This document shows, in pieces, positions 32,867 through 39,098 of a stretch of 50,260 nt of DNA (position 1 is its first letter; every line of letters begins with the position of its first letter). The notes beneath the pieces are model-generated. The model saw only the letters and a list, made by a program, of their open reading frames with translations, made no database searches and was not told where the DNA came from. The DNA comes from a virus. Made by a program: the position numbers and the translations under genes. The stretch covers positions 1-50,260 of the IMG/VR virus record IMGVR_UViG_3300050821_005877; one strand, given 5' to 3'.

Positions 32867-33046
32867 TCAGGTCTTGGCGGCCTGCTGGCGGCGCACGATC
32901 TCGTCCCGGGCACGGGCCTCTTTGGTGGTACCGCGGCGGTGACACCGGCACTCGCACACGATGCCGTCCCGGATCAGGCCGCCCCCGCAGGACTCGCAGC
33001 GGCCCACGGCGCAGGCCAGCCTGGATTTGCGCAGTTCGGTACTCAT
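32867..33046 (-). CDS. 59-aa zinc-ribbon protein
   Basis: Starts MSTELRKSRLACAVGRCESC and continues GGGLIRDGIVCECRCH, then a basic helix. It has a C-x2-C ... C-x-C-x-C cluster. The ATG overlaps the stop of the DUF397 gene (ATGA). Bases 32807-32866 between it and the SpdB-like gene contain only a ribosome site and GC-rich hairpin potential. Confidence 0.65.
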   Translation of the reverse strand: MSTELRKSRLACAVGRCESCGGGLIRDGIVCECRCHRRGTTKEARARDEIVRRQQAAKT

Positions 33047-33288
33047 CCCGGCATCCTCCCGTCCTTCACCCCGGCCACGAACACGGCCCATGCCTCCGGG
33101 GCGAACGCCAGCACCGGGCCAGCCGGGTCCTTCGAGTCGCGCACGGCCACCACGTCACCCGGGGCCACCTCCACGCAGTGACCGTTGACCCCGCTGTACG
33201 ACGACTTGTGGAACTCAGGCTCAGGCACGTCAACCTCCACGCAGTTCCCCGAAGGGTTCGAGTACGACGACTTGCGCCACCCGGTCAC
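33043..33288 (-). CDS. DUF397 protein with duplicated KSSYS motif
   Basis: 81 residues from GTG 33288. DUF397 is an actinomycete-specific small domain, usually encoded next to XRE regulators, with W(R)KSSYS...G.CVEV...VAVRDSKDP.GPVL.F. Here the first half is present twice: WRKSSYSNPSGNCVEV and FHKSSYSGVNGHCVEVAP, then VAVRDSKDPAGPVLAFAPEAW. It forms a coupled chain with its neighbours (GTGA and ATGA overlaps). Function in phages is unknown; a regulatory partner role is inferred from the family. Confidence 0.85.
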   Translation of the reverse strand: MTGWRKSSYSNPSGNCVEVDVPEPEFHKSSYSGVNGHCVEVAPGDVVAVRDSKDPAGPVLAFAPEAWAVFVAGVKDGRMPG

Positions 33289-33635
33289 TTCTTCTCCCCC
33301 CACCCCTCGGGCCAGTTTGACGGGCCGCTGTTCATCCCGACACCTAGCGGCGGGATGTTCGCCGCGTCGGTGTACCGGTCCCGGTGCTCCGCCGCGCGGG
33401 TGATCCAGCCGACGACCACGGCCACCGTCGCCGGGGCAGCCGTCCCGGCCAGCCACAGCGCGATCGCGTGATCATAGGCGGCCAGTTCCACCCCCGCCGC
33501 GCGCAGCGTGTCCTCGATCAGCCGGTGATTCCCGTCCGTCACCGCCGCCGGCGGTGAGGCGAGGATGTGCGCCACCGCGCCCTCCGCCTCGGCCAGCGTC
33601 TCGTACGGCCCCGGGGCCGCGTGGTGCTCCGTCAT
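33285..33635 (-). CDS. Hypothetical protein of the transfer module
   Basis: 116 residues from MTEHHAAPGPYETLAEAEGA. Helical, with LIEDTLRAAGVELAAYDHAIALWLA and VAVVVGWITRAAEHRD, and a polar end (GMNSGPSNWPEGWGEK). Similar proteins accompany DUF397 and SpdB genes in actinomycete mobile elements (recalled). The frame is open for 17 more codons upstream, without a ribosome site. Confidence 0.65.
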   Translation of the reverse strand: MTEHHAAPGPYETLAEAEGAVAHILASPPAAVTDGNHRLIEDTLRAAGVELAAYDHAIALWLAGTAAPATVAVVVGWITRAAEHRDRYTDAANIPPLGVGMNSGPSNWPEGWGEKK

Positions 33636-33685
33636 CGTTCCCCCTCCTGGCCGCCCGTACGTCAGCGGCGGATCGAGCAGCTTCA

Positions 33686-33844
33686 TTACCCGTGCAGGTG
33701 CATGTCCGGGGCGCTCGTGCCGCTGCCGTCAGCGGACGGGGGCCCGTGCAGGTGCATGTCCGGGGCGCTCACCCCGGCGGCGACAGCGGCGGCGACCGCG
33801 AGGGCACCGAGGACGGCGAGAGCGCGCTTGGCGATGACTGGCAT
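33686..33844 (-). CDS. Tiny exported peptide with duplicated SAPDMHLHG motif
   Basis: 52 residues with an excellent AGGAGG ribosome site. Residues 1-27 are a signal-peptide-like stretch (MPVIAKRALAVLGALAVAAA ending AGVSA). The remaining 25 residues are SAPDMHLHG, a linker, and SAPDMHLHG again as the exact C-terminus. His and Met pairs could bind copper or another metal, or serve as an extracellular signal. It is the first gene of the reverse module. No family known to me. Confidence 0.75.
   Translation of the reverse strand: MPVIAKRALAVLGALAVAAAVAAGVSAPDMHLHGPPSADGSGTSAPDMHLHG
33689..33716. repeat. 28-bp direct repeat, copy 1 (peptide gene)
   Basis: A 28-bp string beginning cccgtgcaggtgcatgtccg is repeated exactly at 33743-33770. 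It encodes the C-terminal SAPDMHLHG copy. Perfect identity at DNA level points to a recent duplication. Confidence 0.9.
33743..33770. repeat. 28-bp direct repeat, copy 2 (peptide gene)
   Basis: Exact second copy of the string at 33689-33716, encoding the first SAPDMHLHG after the signal segment. Confidence 0.9.
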
Positions 33845-33976
33845 GGTTCCTCCTAGCGGAGACGGTAGTGGCCTACACGTTACGGAATCACGATAGATCA
33901 TGCTAGTAGTATCTAGGCAATCCTGCCGTACCTTAGCTAGCGTGATAGATCATGTTCCGATAGAGACGAGAGGGCT
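33845..33976. promoter_or_regulatory. Divergent promoter region with two GATAGATCATG repeats
   Basis: This 132-base AT-richer gap separates the reverse transfer module from the GntR gene. GATAGATCATG occurs at 33892-33902 and 33944-33954, 52 bp apart (about five helix turns). A shorter gatagaga follows at about 33959. On the - strand a TTGCCT could be a -35 box with the first repeat over the -10. The GntR protein encoded alongside is the obvious candidate ligand. Confidence 0.5.
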
Positions 33977-34243
33977 ATGCCAGTACAGACTTGGCGTGTG
34001 GAACTCGACCGCGACAGCGACGTGCCCCTCTACCAGCAGATCGCGAACCTGCTGCGCGCCGACATCGAAGCTGGCACCTACCCTCCCGGGGCCGTGATCC
34101 CGTCAGTCAAGAGCATCGAGCAGATGACCGGCTGCACCCACGTCACCGTCCGCAAGGGCATCGACATCCTGGAAGACGAGGGCCTCGTCATCGTCCGACC
34201 CGGCAAGGGCACCTACGTCGCGCGGCGGGAGAACGGCCAGTGA
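33977..34243 (+). CDS. GntR-family regulator (KorSA-like plan)
   Basis: 88 residues, essentially only the GntR winged helix: PLYQQIANLLRADIEAGTYPPGAVIPSVKSIEQMTGCTHVTVRKGIDILEDEGLVIVRPGKGTYVA. There is no effector domain. Such minimal GntR repressors (KorSA in pSAM2) control transfer and excision in Streptomyces integrative elements. It is divergent from the transfer-like module, and repeats lie in the shared promoter, so it probably represses that module and itself. Confidence 0.85.
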   Translation: MPVQTWRVELDRDSDVPLYQQIANLLRADIEAGTYPPGAVIPSVKSIEQMTGCTHVTVRKGIDILEDEGLVIVRPGKGTYVARRENGQ

Positions 34244-34380
34244 GTAAAGAGCGTGGGTTCCGCAAGTACTGGGAGACGGCCAAGTTCCTCGGGCGCCTCC
34301 TCGTGAACAGGCAGGACACGGGACCGGAGCTAGAGCGGGAGGTATCCCGGCTCCGGGTCATGTGGGGCCGGACGCCATGA
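34240..34380 (+). CDS. 46-aa basic protein
   Basis: Starts MSKERGFRKYWETAKFLGRL and ends REVSRLRVMWGRTP. GTG at 34240 overlaps the GntR stop (GTGA), and the stop overlaps the next ATG. Helical and basic; no family recognised. Confidence 0.55.
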   Translation: MSKERGFRKYWETAKFLGRLLVNRQDTGPELEREVSRLRVMWGRTP

Positions 34381-34559
34381 ACCGCCCGCGGCTAGGCGTC
34401 ATCGCCGTCGCTGCCGTCTGCATTGCCGCCGTAGCGTTGCTTCCCGCTCCGATGGCAGTGCGCCTCGCTGCCATCGGATTCCTCGTAGTCGCTGCCGCCT
34501 GGGCGCTCTGGGCCATAACCGACATGCTGCGCAGGCACAGAGGGAGCCACGGTGCCTGA
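34377..34559 (+). CDS. 60-aa membrane protein
   Basis: ATG at 34377 overlaps the preceding stop. There are two hydrophobic segments, GVIAVAAVCIAAVALLPAPM and LAAIGFLVVAAAWALWAITD, with a basic tail (MLRRHRGSH). Part of the GntR-led operon. Function unknown. Confidence 0.6.
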   Translation: MNRPRLGVIAVAAVCIAAVALLPAPMAVRLAAIGFLVVAAAWALWAITDMLRRHRGSHGA

Positions 34560-34773
34560 GCGCTGGCGCAGCAGCGCCGCCCGCGAACTTGCCGCCGCGA
34601 TCCGCGGCGCCGGGGGCACCGTCGAGCGCGTCGGGCGCGGACGGCTGAGGGTCACCGGCCCGGCCGGCACGGTCACCATCCAGGAGCCAGCGGATGAGTC
34701 ACGGCGCGACCTTCGCCGCAGTTCCGCGGGCCGGAAGATCACCGAAGAGACCGGGCTGAACCTCGGTCAGTGA
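34552..34773 (+). CDS. 73-aa protein, weakly HicA-like fold
   Basis: GTG 34552. ELAAAIRGAGGTVERVGRGRLRVTGPAGTVTI is an alpha-beta-beta pattern reminiscent of the dsRBD-like HicA toxin fold, but the catalytic His of HicA is absent; an RGR replaces it. The rest is charged. It is convergent with the gene at 34767. Resemblance is weak and no partner antitoxin is seen. Confidence 0.55.
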   Translation: MPERWRSSAARELAAAIRGAGGTVERVGRGRLRVTGPAGTVTIQEPADESRRDLRRSSAGRKITEETGLNLGQ

Positions 34774-34949
34774 CCGGCTTCCCATTGGCGCTCGATCTCG
34801 TGCATCCTGCGCACCGCCTCGATCCGGTTAAAGAAGCGCAATTCAAGATCATCGGGCTCCGCGAGATATGCCGCGTGGGCCTTTTGCCATTCCGGCAGGT
34901 CACGGTAACTTTTCGATATGGGGTGTTCGGGAGACATGGGACCTTCCAT
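34767..34949 (-). CDS. Small reverse-strand protein next to integrase
   Basis: 60 residues from ATG 34949 (or 56 from ATG 34937, which has GGAAGG before it). It contains HPISKSYRDLPEWQKAHAAY and a helical charged end (RFFNRIEAVRRMHEIERQW). TACAAT, a good -10 box, lies 6 bases before the ATG at 34949, so a leaderless message is likely. Divergent from the integrase, the place where recombination directionality factors may be found; that role is only a possibility. Confidence 0.6.
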   Translation of the reverse strand: MEGPMSPEHPISKSYRDLPEWQKAHAAYLAEPDDLELRFFNRIEAVRRMHEIERQWEAGH

Positions 34950-35041
34950 GTTAGAATTGTACCCGCATTCACCCTGCGTTACCACAAAAGGCAATCCCAG
35001 GCCCATTAATTCACGCACGCCACGCCAGTAACAGGGCATTT

Positions 35042-36412
35042 ATGAAAGCCGCTGACCCTCCCCGCGCCGGGATCTACACCCGCATATCCCTCGCCGCGCT
35101 CGGTGACACCACCAAGGTCGACGACCAGGAGCGCATCTGCCGCGACCTCGCCGGGCGGCTCGGCTGGGAGGTCGTGGACGTCTACTGCGACCACTCAAAG
35201 TCCGCGTGGCAGAAGAACCGCAAGCGCAAGCAGTGGGACCGGATGCTCGGTGACGTTGACACCGGCCGCATCAACGCCATCGTCGTCTATCACGGTGACC
35301 GCCTCGTCCGGCGCCCCCAGGATCTCAGTAAGCTGCTCGACCTGGCCGACAATAAAGGCGTCAAGCTCGCCAGCCCCACTGGCACCTACGACCTGGATAA
35401 GAACCGGCTCGAACTATGGATACGCGCCGCATTCGCGGAAGAGGAATCGCAGCGCACCAGTGAACGCCGCCAGGATCAGTACAAGCGCTGGCGCCGCGAA
35501 GGCCGCACGAGGCCCGGCGGCAGGGGCGGCAGGGCTTACGGGTTCGCCACCGACGGCATTAACCAGATCCCCGCTGAGGTCGTCATCGTCCAGGAAGCCG
35601 CCCGGCGCGTCCTCGGCGGGGAAGCCACGCTCGCCATCGCCCGGGACCTGACCGCCCGCGGGCACACGGTGCCGACCGGCGGCCCGTTCACCCACGGCGC
35701 GCTGCGCAAGATGCTCGCCCGGCCCCGGTACGCCGGGCTCATGCCCGACGGCGTCCACCCGGGCGCCTGGCAGGCGATCCTGGAACGCGAGACCTGGGAA
35801 GCGGTGCGCGCCGTCCTCGACGCCAAAGCGGCCGGGTTCGGCTACACCACTAACGCGCGCAAGTACCTGCTGTCCGGCATCGCCCGGTGCGGCGCATGCG
35901 GCTCACCGCTGATGATCAAGACGGAGAACCGGCCGGGCAAAACGGCCGGCTACCGCTGCATCAAGCCCGGATGCCGCAAAGTGCAGCGGTCCATGGCACT
36001 CCTCGATGAGTACGTCATTACCCGCACGATCGCCCGGCTCGGCCACGAGGCCAACCCGCCGCCGCGGCCGGTCACCGCGGCCACTGCGGGGGAGTTCCGG
36101 GCGCTGGCCATGCAGCGCGCTGAGGCCGAGGCCCTGGCCGCCGACCCCGCTAAGGGCGGCCACCTGCCGCTGCTGCTGCGCCGTATCGAATCGATCGACC
36201 GGCGCCTCGCCCAGCTCCGCGAGCTGGCCGCCGGGGACGCGCAGGCGAGACTCCGCGGCACCCACACCAGCATCACCCGCGAAGAGTTCGACGCCCTGAC
36301 GCTCGCTGCCCGCCGGGCCCTCGTCGCCGCGTGCTTCACCGTCACCGTCCTCCCGGCCAGCAAGCGCGGCCCGGGGTTCAACACCGAAGACGTGCGGCTA
36401 GGGATGCCCTAG
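35042..36412 (+). CDS. int: Large serine integrase
   Basis: 456 residues. N-terminal resolvase catalytic domain (about 8-150) with the nucleophile Ser in GIYTRIS (about residue 16), DDQERICRDLA, and VVYHGDRLVRRPQDL. Recombinase domain (about 160-260: AYGFATDGINQIPAEVVIVQEAA...LTARGHTVPTGGPFTHGALRKML). Zinc ribbon (CGACGSPLMIKTE...YRCIKPGCRK, about 282-315) and a coiled-coil region (about 340-410). It catalyses integration between attP and attB. Length matches R4/TG1-type integrases. A weak ribosome site (cagggcattt) precedes the ATG. Confidence 0.95.
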   Translation: MKAADPPRAGIYTRISLAALGDTTKVDDQERICRDLAGRLGWEVVDVYCDHSKSAWQKNRKRKQWDRMLGDVDTGRINAIVVYHGDRLVRRPQDLSKLLDLADNKGVKLASPTGTYDLDKNRLELWIRAAFAEEESQRTSERRQDQYKRWRREGRTRPGGRGGRAYGFATDGINQIPAEVVIVQEAARRVLGGEATLAIARDLTARGHTVPTGGPFTHGALRKMLARPRYAGLMPDGVHPGAWQAILERETWEAVRAVLDAKAAGFGYTTNARKYLLSGIARCGACGSPLMIKTENRPGKTAGYRCIKPGCRKVQRSMALLDEYVITRTIARLGHEANPPPRPVTAATAGEFRALAMQRAEAEALAADPAKGGHLPLLLRRIESIDRRLAQLRELAAGDAQARLRGTHTSITREEFDALTLAARRALVAACFTVTVLPASKRGPGFNTEDVRLGMP

Positions 36413-36925
36413 ATCATGACGGATCATGATAAGCCGGTCAGTGACGCGGGCGTGCACATGGTGCTGCACTAAAGGCTGCGGGCCGCCCTCACCGTCGCCG
36501 CACCGGGACGCGCACACCACCGCGGACGTGTCCCGCACATCGGCGGCCGTAGGCGCCGCGACCGCCCCGGCGAGACCGAACGCCAGCGCGGCCACCGCCC
36601 ACCGCGGCCACGCCCGCCGGCCCAGGAACACATGTCCCGCCGCCGGGAGGAACCCGGCCGCGCCGTGACCCGGCATGGGCACCAGCGCCGCCATCCCCCC
36701 CGGGATCACCCGCAGCCAGTCCGGCCGCTCCCGGTGCTTCGGCGCCGCGTGACGCGGACCGGGCGGCTGGCCGGCGGTGGCCAGGATCTCCTCGATCCGG
36801 TCCCGGCGCTCTGCCCGGTCCCGCGCCGCCTCGATCGCCGCCACCCTCGCGGCGAGATCGGCCACGAACTCCCTCAGTTGCCCCGCTTGCACGTCCAGTG
36901 ACCGCGATGAAGCGTCGTCACCCAC
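36398..36925 (-). CDS. Membrane protein with N-terminal coiled coil
   Basis: 175 residues from a GTG behind GGGAGG. Residues about 12-50 (VQAGQLREFVADLAARVAAIEAARDRAERR) form a coiled coil. Hydrophobic stretches at about 75-95 (VIPGGMAALVPMPGHGAAGFL) and 108-128 (RWAVAALAFGLAGAVAAPTAA) may span the membrane. Two Cys follow (VVCASRCGD). The 3' end overlaps the integrase by 15 bases and crosses the ATCATGA repeats. No family recognised. Confidence 0.65.
   Translation of the reverse strand: MGDDASSRSLDVQAGQLREFVADLAARVAAIEAARDRAERRDRIEEILATAGQPPGPRHAAPKHRERPDWLRVIPGGMAALVPMPGHGAAGFLPAAGHVFLGRRAWPRWAVAALAFGLAGAVAAPTAADVRDTSAVVCASRCGDGEGGPQPLVQHHVHARVTDRLIMIRHDLGHP
36410..36430. promoter_or_regulatory. 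ATCATGA-type repeats at integrase end (att or operator candidate)
   Basis: TAGATCATG (36410-36418), overlapping the integrase stop, matches the 9-mer in both GATAGATCATG repeats at 33894 and 33946. A second ATCATGAT lies at 36423-36430, giving an imperfect dyad. Serine integrase attP sites usually flank the gene and are imperfect dyads, so this is one candidate; a GntR binding site is the other. Confidence 0.35.
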
Positions 36926-36938
36926 CTGTTTCCCTCCC

Positions 36939-36947
36939 TGTGGATAA
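36939..36947. promoter_or_regulatory. Perfect DnaA box (TTATCCACA on - strand)
   Basis: TGTGGATAA lies between the GTG start at 36925 and the XRE repressor gene. It is identical to the two boxes within the candidate origin at 43799 and 43823. Confidence 0.4.
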
Positions 36948-36966
36948 ACGCGGTGGCCTAAGCCCG

Positions 36967-37287
36967 CTAGGCGATGCGGCGCCTGCGCCGCCGGTACTCC
37001 TCAACCACTTCCCATGCCTGAGCGGGGGGCATGTCCTGCACCGCCAGGTCCCACAGTTCCCGCTCACGCGGGTCCGCGGGCGGCGGCGGGGTGGTGCCGT
37101 TAGCAGCGGCCAGGCTGATGCCGAGCACGTCCTCGAGCGCGCCCTGATGGCGCGACGGGAAGAACCTGTCCTTTTCCCAGCCGAGCACTGCCGATTCGCT
37201 GACGCCGACACGCGCAGCCAGGTCCGCCTGCCGCAGCCCGAGTTGCTGCCGGCGCAACCGGATGCGCTCACCGACCGCGGATGTCAT
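36967..37287 (-). CDS. XRE-family repressor (CI-like)
   Basis: 106 residues from ATG 37287. HTH at about 5-60: RIRLRRQQLGLRQADLAARVGVSESAVLGWEKDRFFPSRHQGALEDVLGI. A Pro-rich linker leads to a short helical end (RERELWDLAVQDMPPAQAWEVVEEYRRR). It is divergent from the second XRE gene. A -35/-10 pair (TTGACT, 18 bases, CAAAAT) places the transcript start at or next to the ATG, so the message is probably leaderless, as for many actinophage repressors. Another ATG three codons upstream is less suitable. Confidence 0.85.
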   Translation of the reverse strand: MTSAVGERIRLRRQQLGLRQADLAARVGVSESAVLGWEKDRFFPSRHQGALEDVLGISLAAANGTTPPPPADPRERELWDLAVQDMPPAQAWEVVEEYRRRRRRIA

Positions 37288-37435
37288 GACAGGCATTTTG
37301 TCCTGTTAACTTTGGCTAAGTCAACATACGAGTTACCTGCGCTAACTGTTGTGACGGTTGGCACTAGTGTGACTAAACGAGAGTTTTCTGCACATCACTT
37401 GCGGAGTAAACCCGAGTTAGCTAGAGTCACTTCCC
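37288..37435. promoter_or_regulatory. Lysogeny switch: divergent promoters and dyads
   Basis: AT-rich gap between the XRE genes. Repressor promoter on the - strand: TTGACT 37324-37319, CAAAAT 37300-37295. Early promoter on the + strand: TTGCGG 37399-37404, 17 bases, TAGAGT 37422-37427, with the ATG 8 bases later (leaderless). Dyads: GTTAACTTT-GGC-TAAGTCAAC (37305-37325, 7 of 9 paired) over the repressor promoter and AGTTA-N7-TAACT (37331-37347). A related GAGTTAGCTAGAGT overlaps the + strand -10. These are operator candidates. Confidence 0.65.
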
Positions 37436-37672
37436 ATGAACCGCAAAGCCAACGGCGCGAGCATCAGCACCATCCGCAAAGCGCTCGGCATCCCCCAGAT
37501 GTCCCTCGCCGGCCGCGCGGGCATCACCAAGGCGTACATGTCGCAGATCGAAAGCGGCATACGGCAGCCCGCCCCCGACGTGCTCCGCCGCATCGCCGAC
37601 CAGCTCGGCGTCACGCTCGACGCCATCAGTTACCCGGTTCCCGAGCCCGAGCCGGAGGCGGCGGCGTCGTGA
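37436..37672 (+). CDS. XRE-family regulator (Cro-like)
   Basis: 78 residues: SISTIRKALGIPQMSLAGRAGITKAYMSQIESGIRQPAPDVLRRIADQLGVTLDAISYP is a complete XRE helix-turn-helix, followed by an acidic Pro-rich tail. It is the first gene of the early + operon, from a leaderless-type promoter, opposite the CI-like gene. The arrangement is that of a Cro/CI switch. Confidence 0.85.
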   Translation: MNRKANGASISTIRKALGIPQMSLAGRAGITKAYMSQIESGIRQPAPDVLRRIADQLGVTLDAISYPVPEPEPEAAAS

Positions 37673-37809
37673 GGCTGTTCCTCTGGCTGGGCGACCGGCG
37701 CATCGCCGCCCTCGCCGCCTACCGCACCCGGCGCATGTTCCGCCGGCACCGCCTCACCCCCGCCGCGCAGCAACGGCTCCGCGCATCAGCCAAACGGCGC
37801 ACACCATGA
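37669..37809 (+). CDS. 46-aa very basic protein
   Basis: Starts MRLFLWLGDRRIAALAAYRT and continues with R-rich helices (RRMFRRHRLTPAAQQRLRAS). The GTG overlaps the stop of the Cro-like gene (GTGA). It could bind nucleic acid or membrane; no family recognised. Confidence 0.55.
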   Translation: MRLFLWLGDRRIAALAAYRTRRMFRRHRLTPAAQQRLRASAKRRTP

Positions 37810-37904
37810 GTTGGGGCCAGCAGATCGTATCCGCGCTTGTGGGCGGTGGCCTTGTCCTCCTCGGCATGGTGATCGGCGCCTGGCTTATCGGGAGGCGGCC
37901 ATGA
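37806..37904 (+). CDS. 32-aa single-span membrane peptide
   Basis: MSWGQQIVSALVGGGLVLLG, then MVIGAWLIGRRP. One hydrophobic helix with ATGA overlaps on both sides, so it is probably translated in the early chain. Function unknown. Confidence 0.5.
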   Translation: MSWGQQIVSALVGGGLVLLGMVIGAWLIGRRP

Positions 37905-38044
37905 CTCTTTGCCGCTCCGCCGAAGAGGTCCGCGCGGCCGCGCTCGCCGACGCCAAGGACGACGAACCGCTCACCCAGGACCAGGCCGACCTCGTCGCCG
38001 CCATCCGCGCACCGCACATTGCCAGCAAGGGGGCAGCAGCATGA
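37901..38044 (+). CDS. 47-aa protein, unknown
   Basis: Starts MTLCRSAEEVRAAALADAKD and ends HIASKGAAA. Helical and acidic; SAEEVRAAA..DA resembles the start of many small phage helical proteins. Overlaps both neighbours by four bases. Confidence 0.55.
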   Translation: MTLCRSAEEVRAAALADAKDDEPLTQDQADLVAAIRAPHIASKGAAA

Positions 38045-38208
38045 CCACCACCGAAGCGCCCGGGTACCTCATCACCGCGCGCCGGGACTGGGCACCCCTC
38101 TGCACCCCCGAAGGCGCCCTCCCCGGCATCGAAATCCGGTACGTCGACATCTGGGGCACCGGGGAAGACGCCTGCGTCCGCGTCGAACTACGGCAGATGA
38201 CCCCATGA
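38041..38208 (+). CDS. 55-aa protein, unknown
   Basis: Contains PGYLITARRDWAPLCTPEG and IEIRYVDIWGTGEDACVRVEL, a beta-rich mini-domain with two Cys. Overlaps both neighbours. No family recognised. Confidence 0.55.
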   Translation: MTTTEAPGYLITARRDWAPLCTPEGALPGIEIRYVDIWGTGEDACVRVELRQMTP

Positions 38209-38861
38209 AGGCGCGGCTGCTCGACCGGTTCTGCGGGGCAGGCGGTGCCGCTGCAGGCTATGCGCGGGCCGGGTTCGTTGTGGTCGGCGTGGACATCGCG
38301 CCACAGCCGCACTATCCGTTCGAGTTCGTCCAGGGCGACGCGCTTGACGAGGACTTCATCGCCACTCTCGGCCCGTTCGACGCTCAGCACGCCAGCCCGC
38401 CATGCCAGGACCACACGCGCGGCGGCTCTCATCCCGTTCACGGGACAGGGTGGATGCTCGCCGCGACTCGGGCACGGCTCGAGGCAAGCGGTACAGCGTG
38501 GGTCATCGAGAATGTCCCCGGCGCGCCGATGCGGGCCGACTACAAGCTCTGCGGCTGCATGTTCGGCCTCGCCCTTCCAGGTGTCGGCCAACTCGTCCGC
38601 GAACGGTGGTTCGAAACGTCATGGCACGGCTTCGAGATGCGGCCACCATGCCAGCACTCAGGCCCCGCTATCAGCGTCGTCGGGCACGGCACCACTAGCT
38701 ACGCCCGGGAAAAGCTTGGCCGCAACCCAACCGCAGCCGAGTACCGGCAACTCATGGGCATCGACTGGACGAGCCGGGACGAGCTCAGCCACGCCATCCC
38801 GCCCGCATACACCGAGCACATCGGCCGGCAACTGCTCACCGTCCTGGAGGCAGCCGCATGA
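38205..38861 (+). CDS. Short C5-cytosine DNA methyltransferase
   Basis: 218 residues. Motif I LLDRFCGAGGAAAGYARAGF, motif IV with catalytic Cys in HASPPCQDHT, motif VI WVIENVPGA, and motif X-like HIGRQLLTVLEA at the end. Full-length m5C enzymes have 300 or more residues with a target-recognition region between motifs VIII and IX; here that region is small (about residues 140-190), as in several phage versions. There is no restriction enzyme beside it. It probably modifies phage DNA against host restriction. Confidence 0.88.
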   Translation: MKARLLDRFCGAGGAAAGYARAGFVVVGVDIAPQPHYPFEFVQGDALDEDFIATLGPFDAQHASPPCQDHTRGGSHPVHGTGWMLAATRARLEASGTAWVIENVPGAPMRADYKLCGCMFGLALPGVGQLVRERWFETSWHGFEMRPPCQHSGPAISVVGHGTTSYAREKLGRNPTAAEYRQLMGIDWTSRDELSHAIPPAYTEHIGRQLLTVLEAAA

Positions 38862-39025
38862 AGGCACCCACCAGCGTGTTCCAACTCGGCCGGATGCGGT
38901 ACCTCGACCTGCTGGCCCTGTACTTCCAGCTTTACCCCGCCACGGAGCGCGGCCCCGGCACCCCTGACCCGATGGACCGCGCGGGCACCAGCGCCCTCAT
39001 CCGCGCCATCCTCGCCCGCACATAA
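38858..39025 (+). CDS. 55-aa protein, unknown
   Basis: Contains VFQLGRMRYLDLLALYFQLY, then a Pro/Gly region and TSALIRAILAR. ATG overlaps the methyltransferase stop. Helical; no family recognised. Last gene before the hairpin at 39032. Confidence 0.55.
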   Translation: MKAPTSVFQLGRMRYLDLLALYFQLYPATERGPGTPDPMDRAGTSALIRAILART

Positions 39026-39031
39026 AAGGAC

Positions 39032-39066
39032 CGGGGCCCGCACCCTTCCCCCGGGCGCGGGCCCCG
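39032..39066 (+). terminator. 10-bp perfect hairpin between early genes
   Basis: CGGGGCCCGC (39032-39041), 15-base loop, GCGGGCCCCG (39057-39066), followed by an A/C-rich stretch with a ribosome site (caggagac) for the next gene. Probably a terminator or attenuator dividing the early region. Confidence 0.6.
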
Positions 39067-39098
39067 CGACAACAACCAGCAACAACAGGAGACAGTAC

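Noticed and set aside
34552-34773. HicA toxin of a toxin-antitoxin pair
   Set aside because: The active-site His is missing and there is no HicB-like neighbour; only a weak fold resemblance remains.
77-36947. DnaA boxes at 77 and 36939 as separate origins
   Set aside because: Each is single and lacks iterons or an AT-rich stretch; the cluster at 43790-43904 is far stronger.
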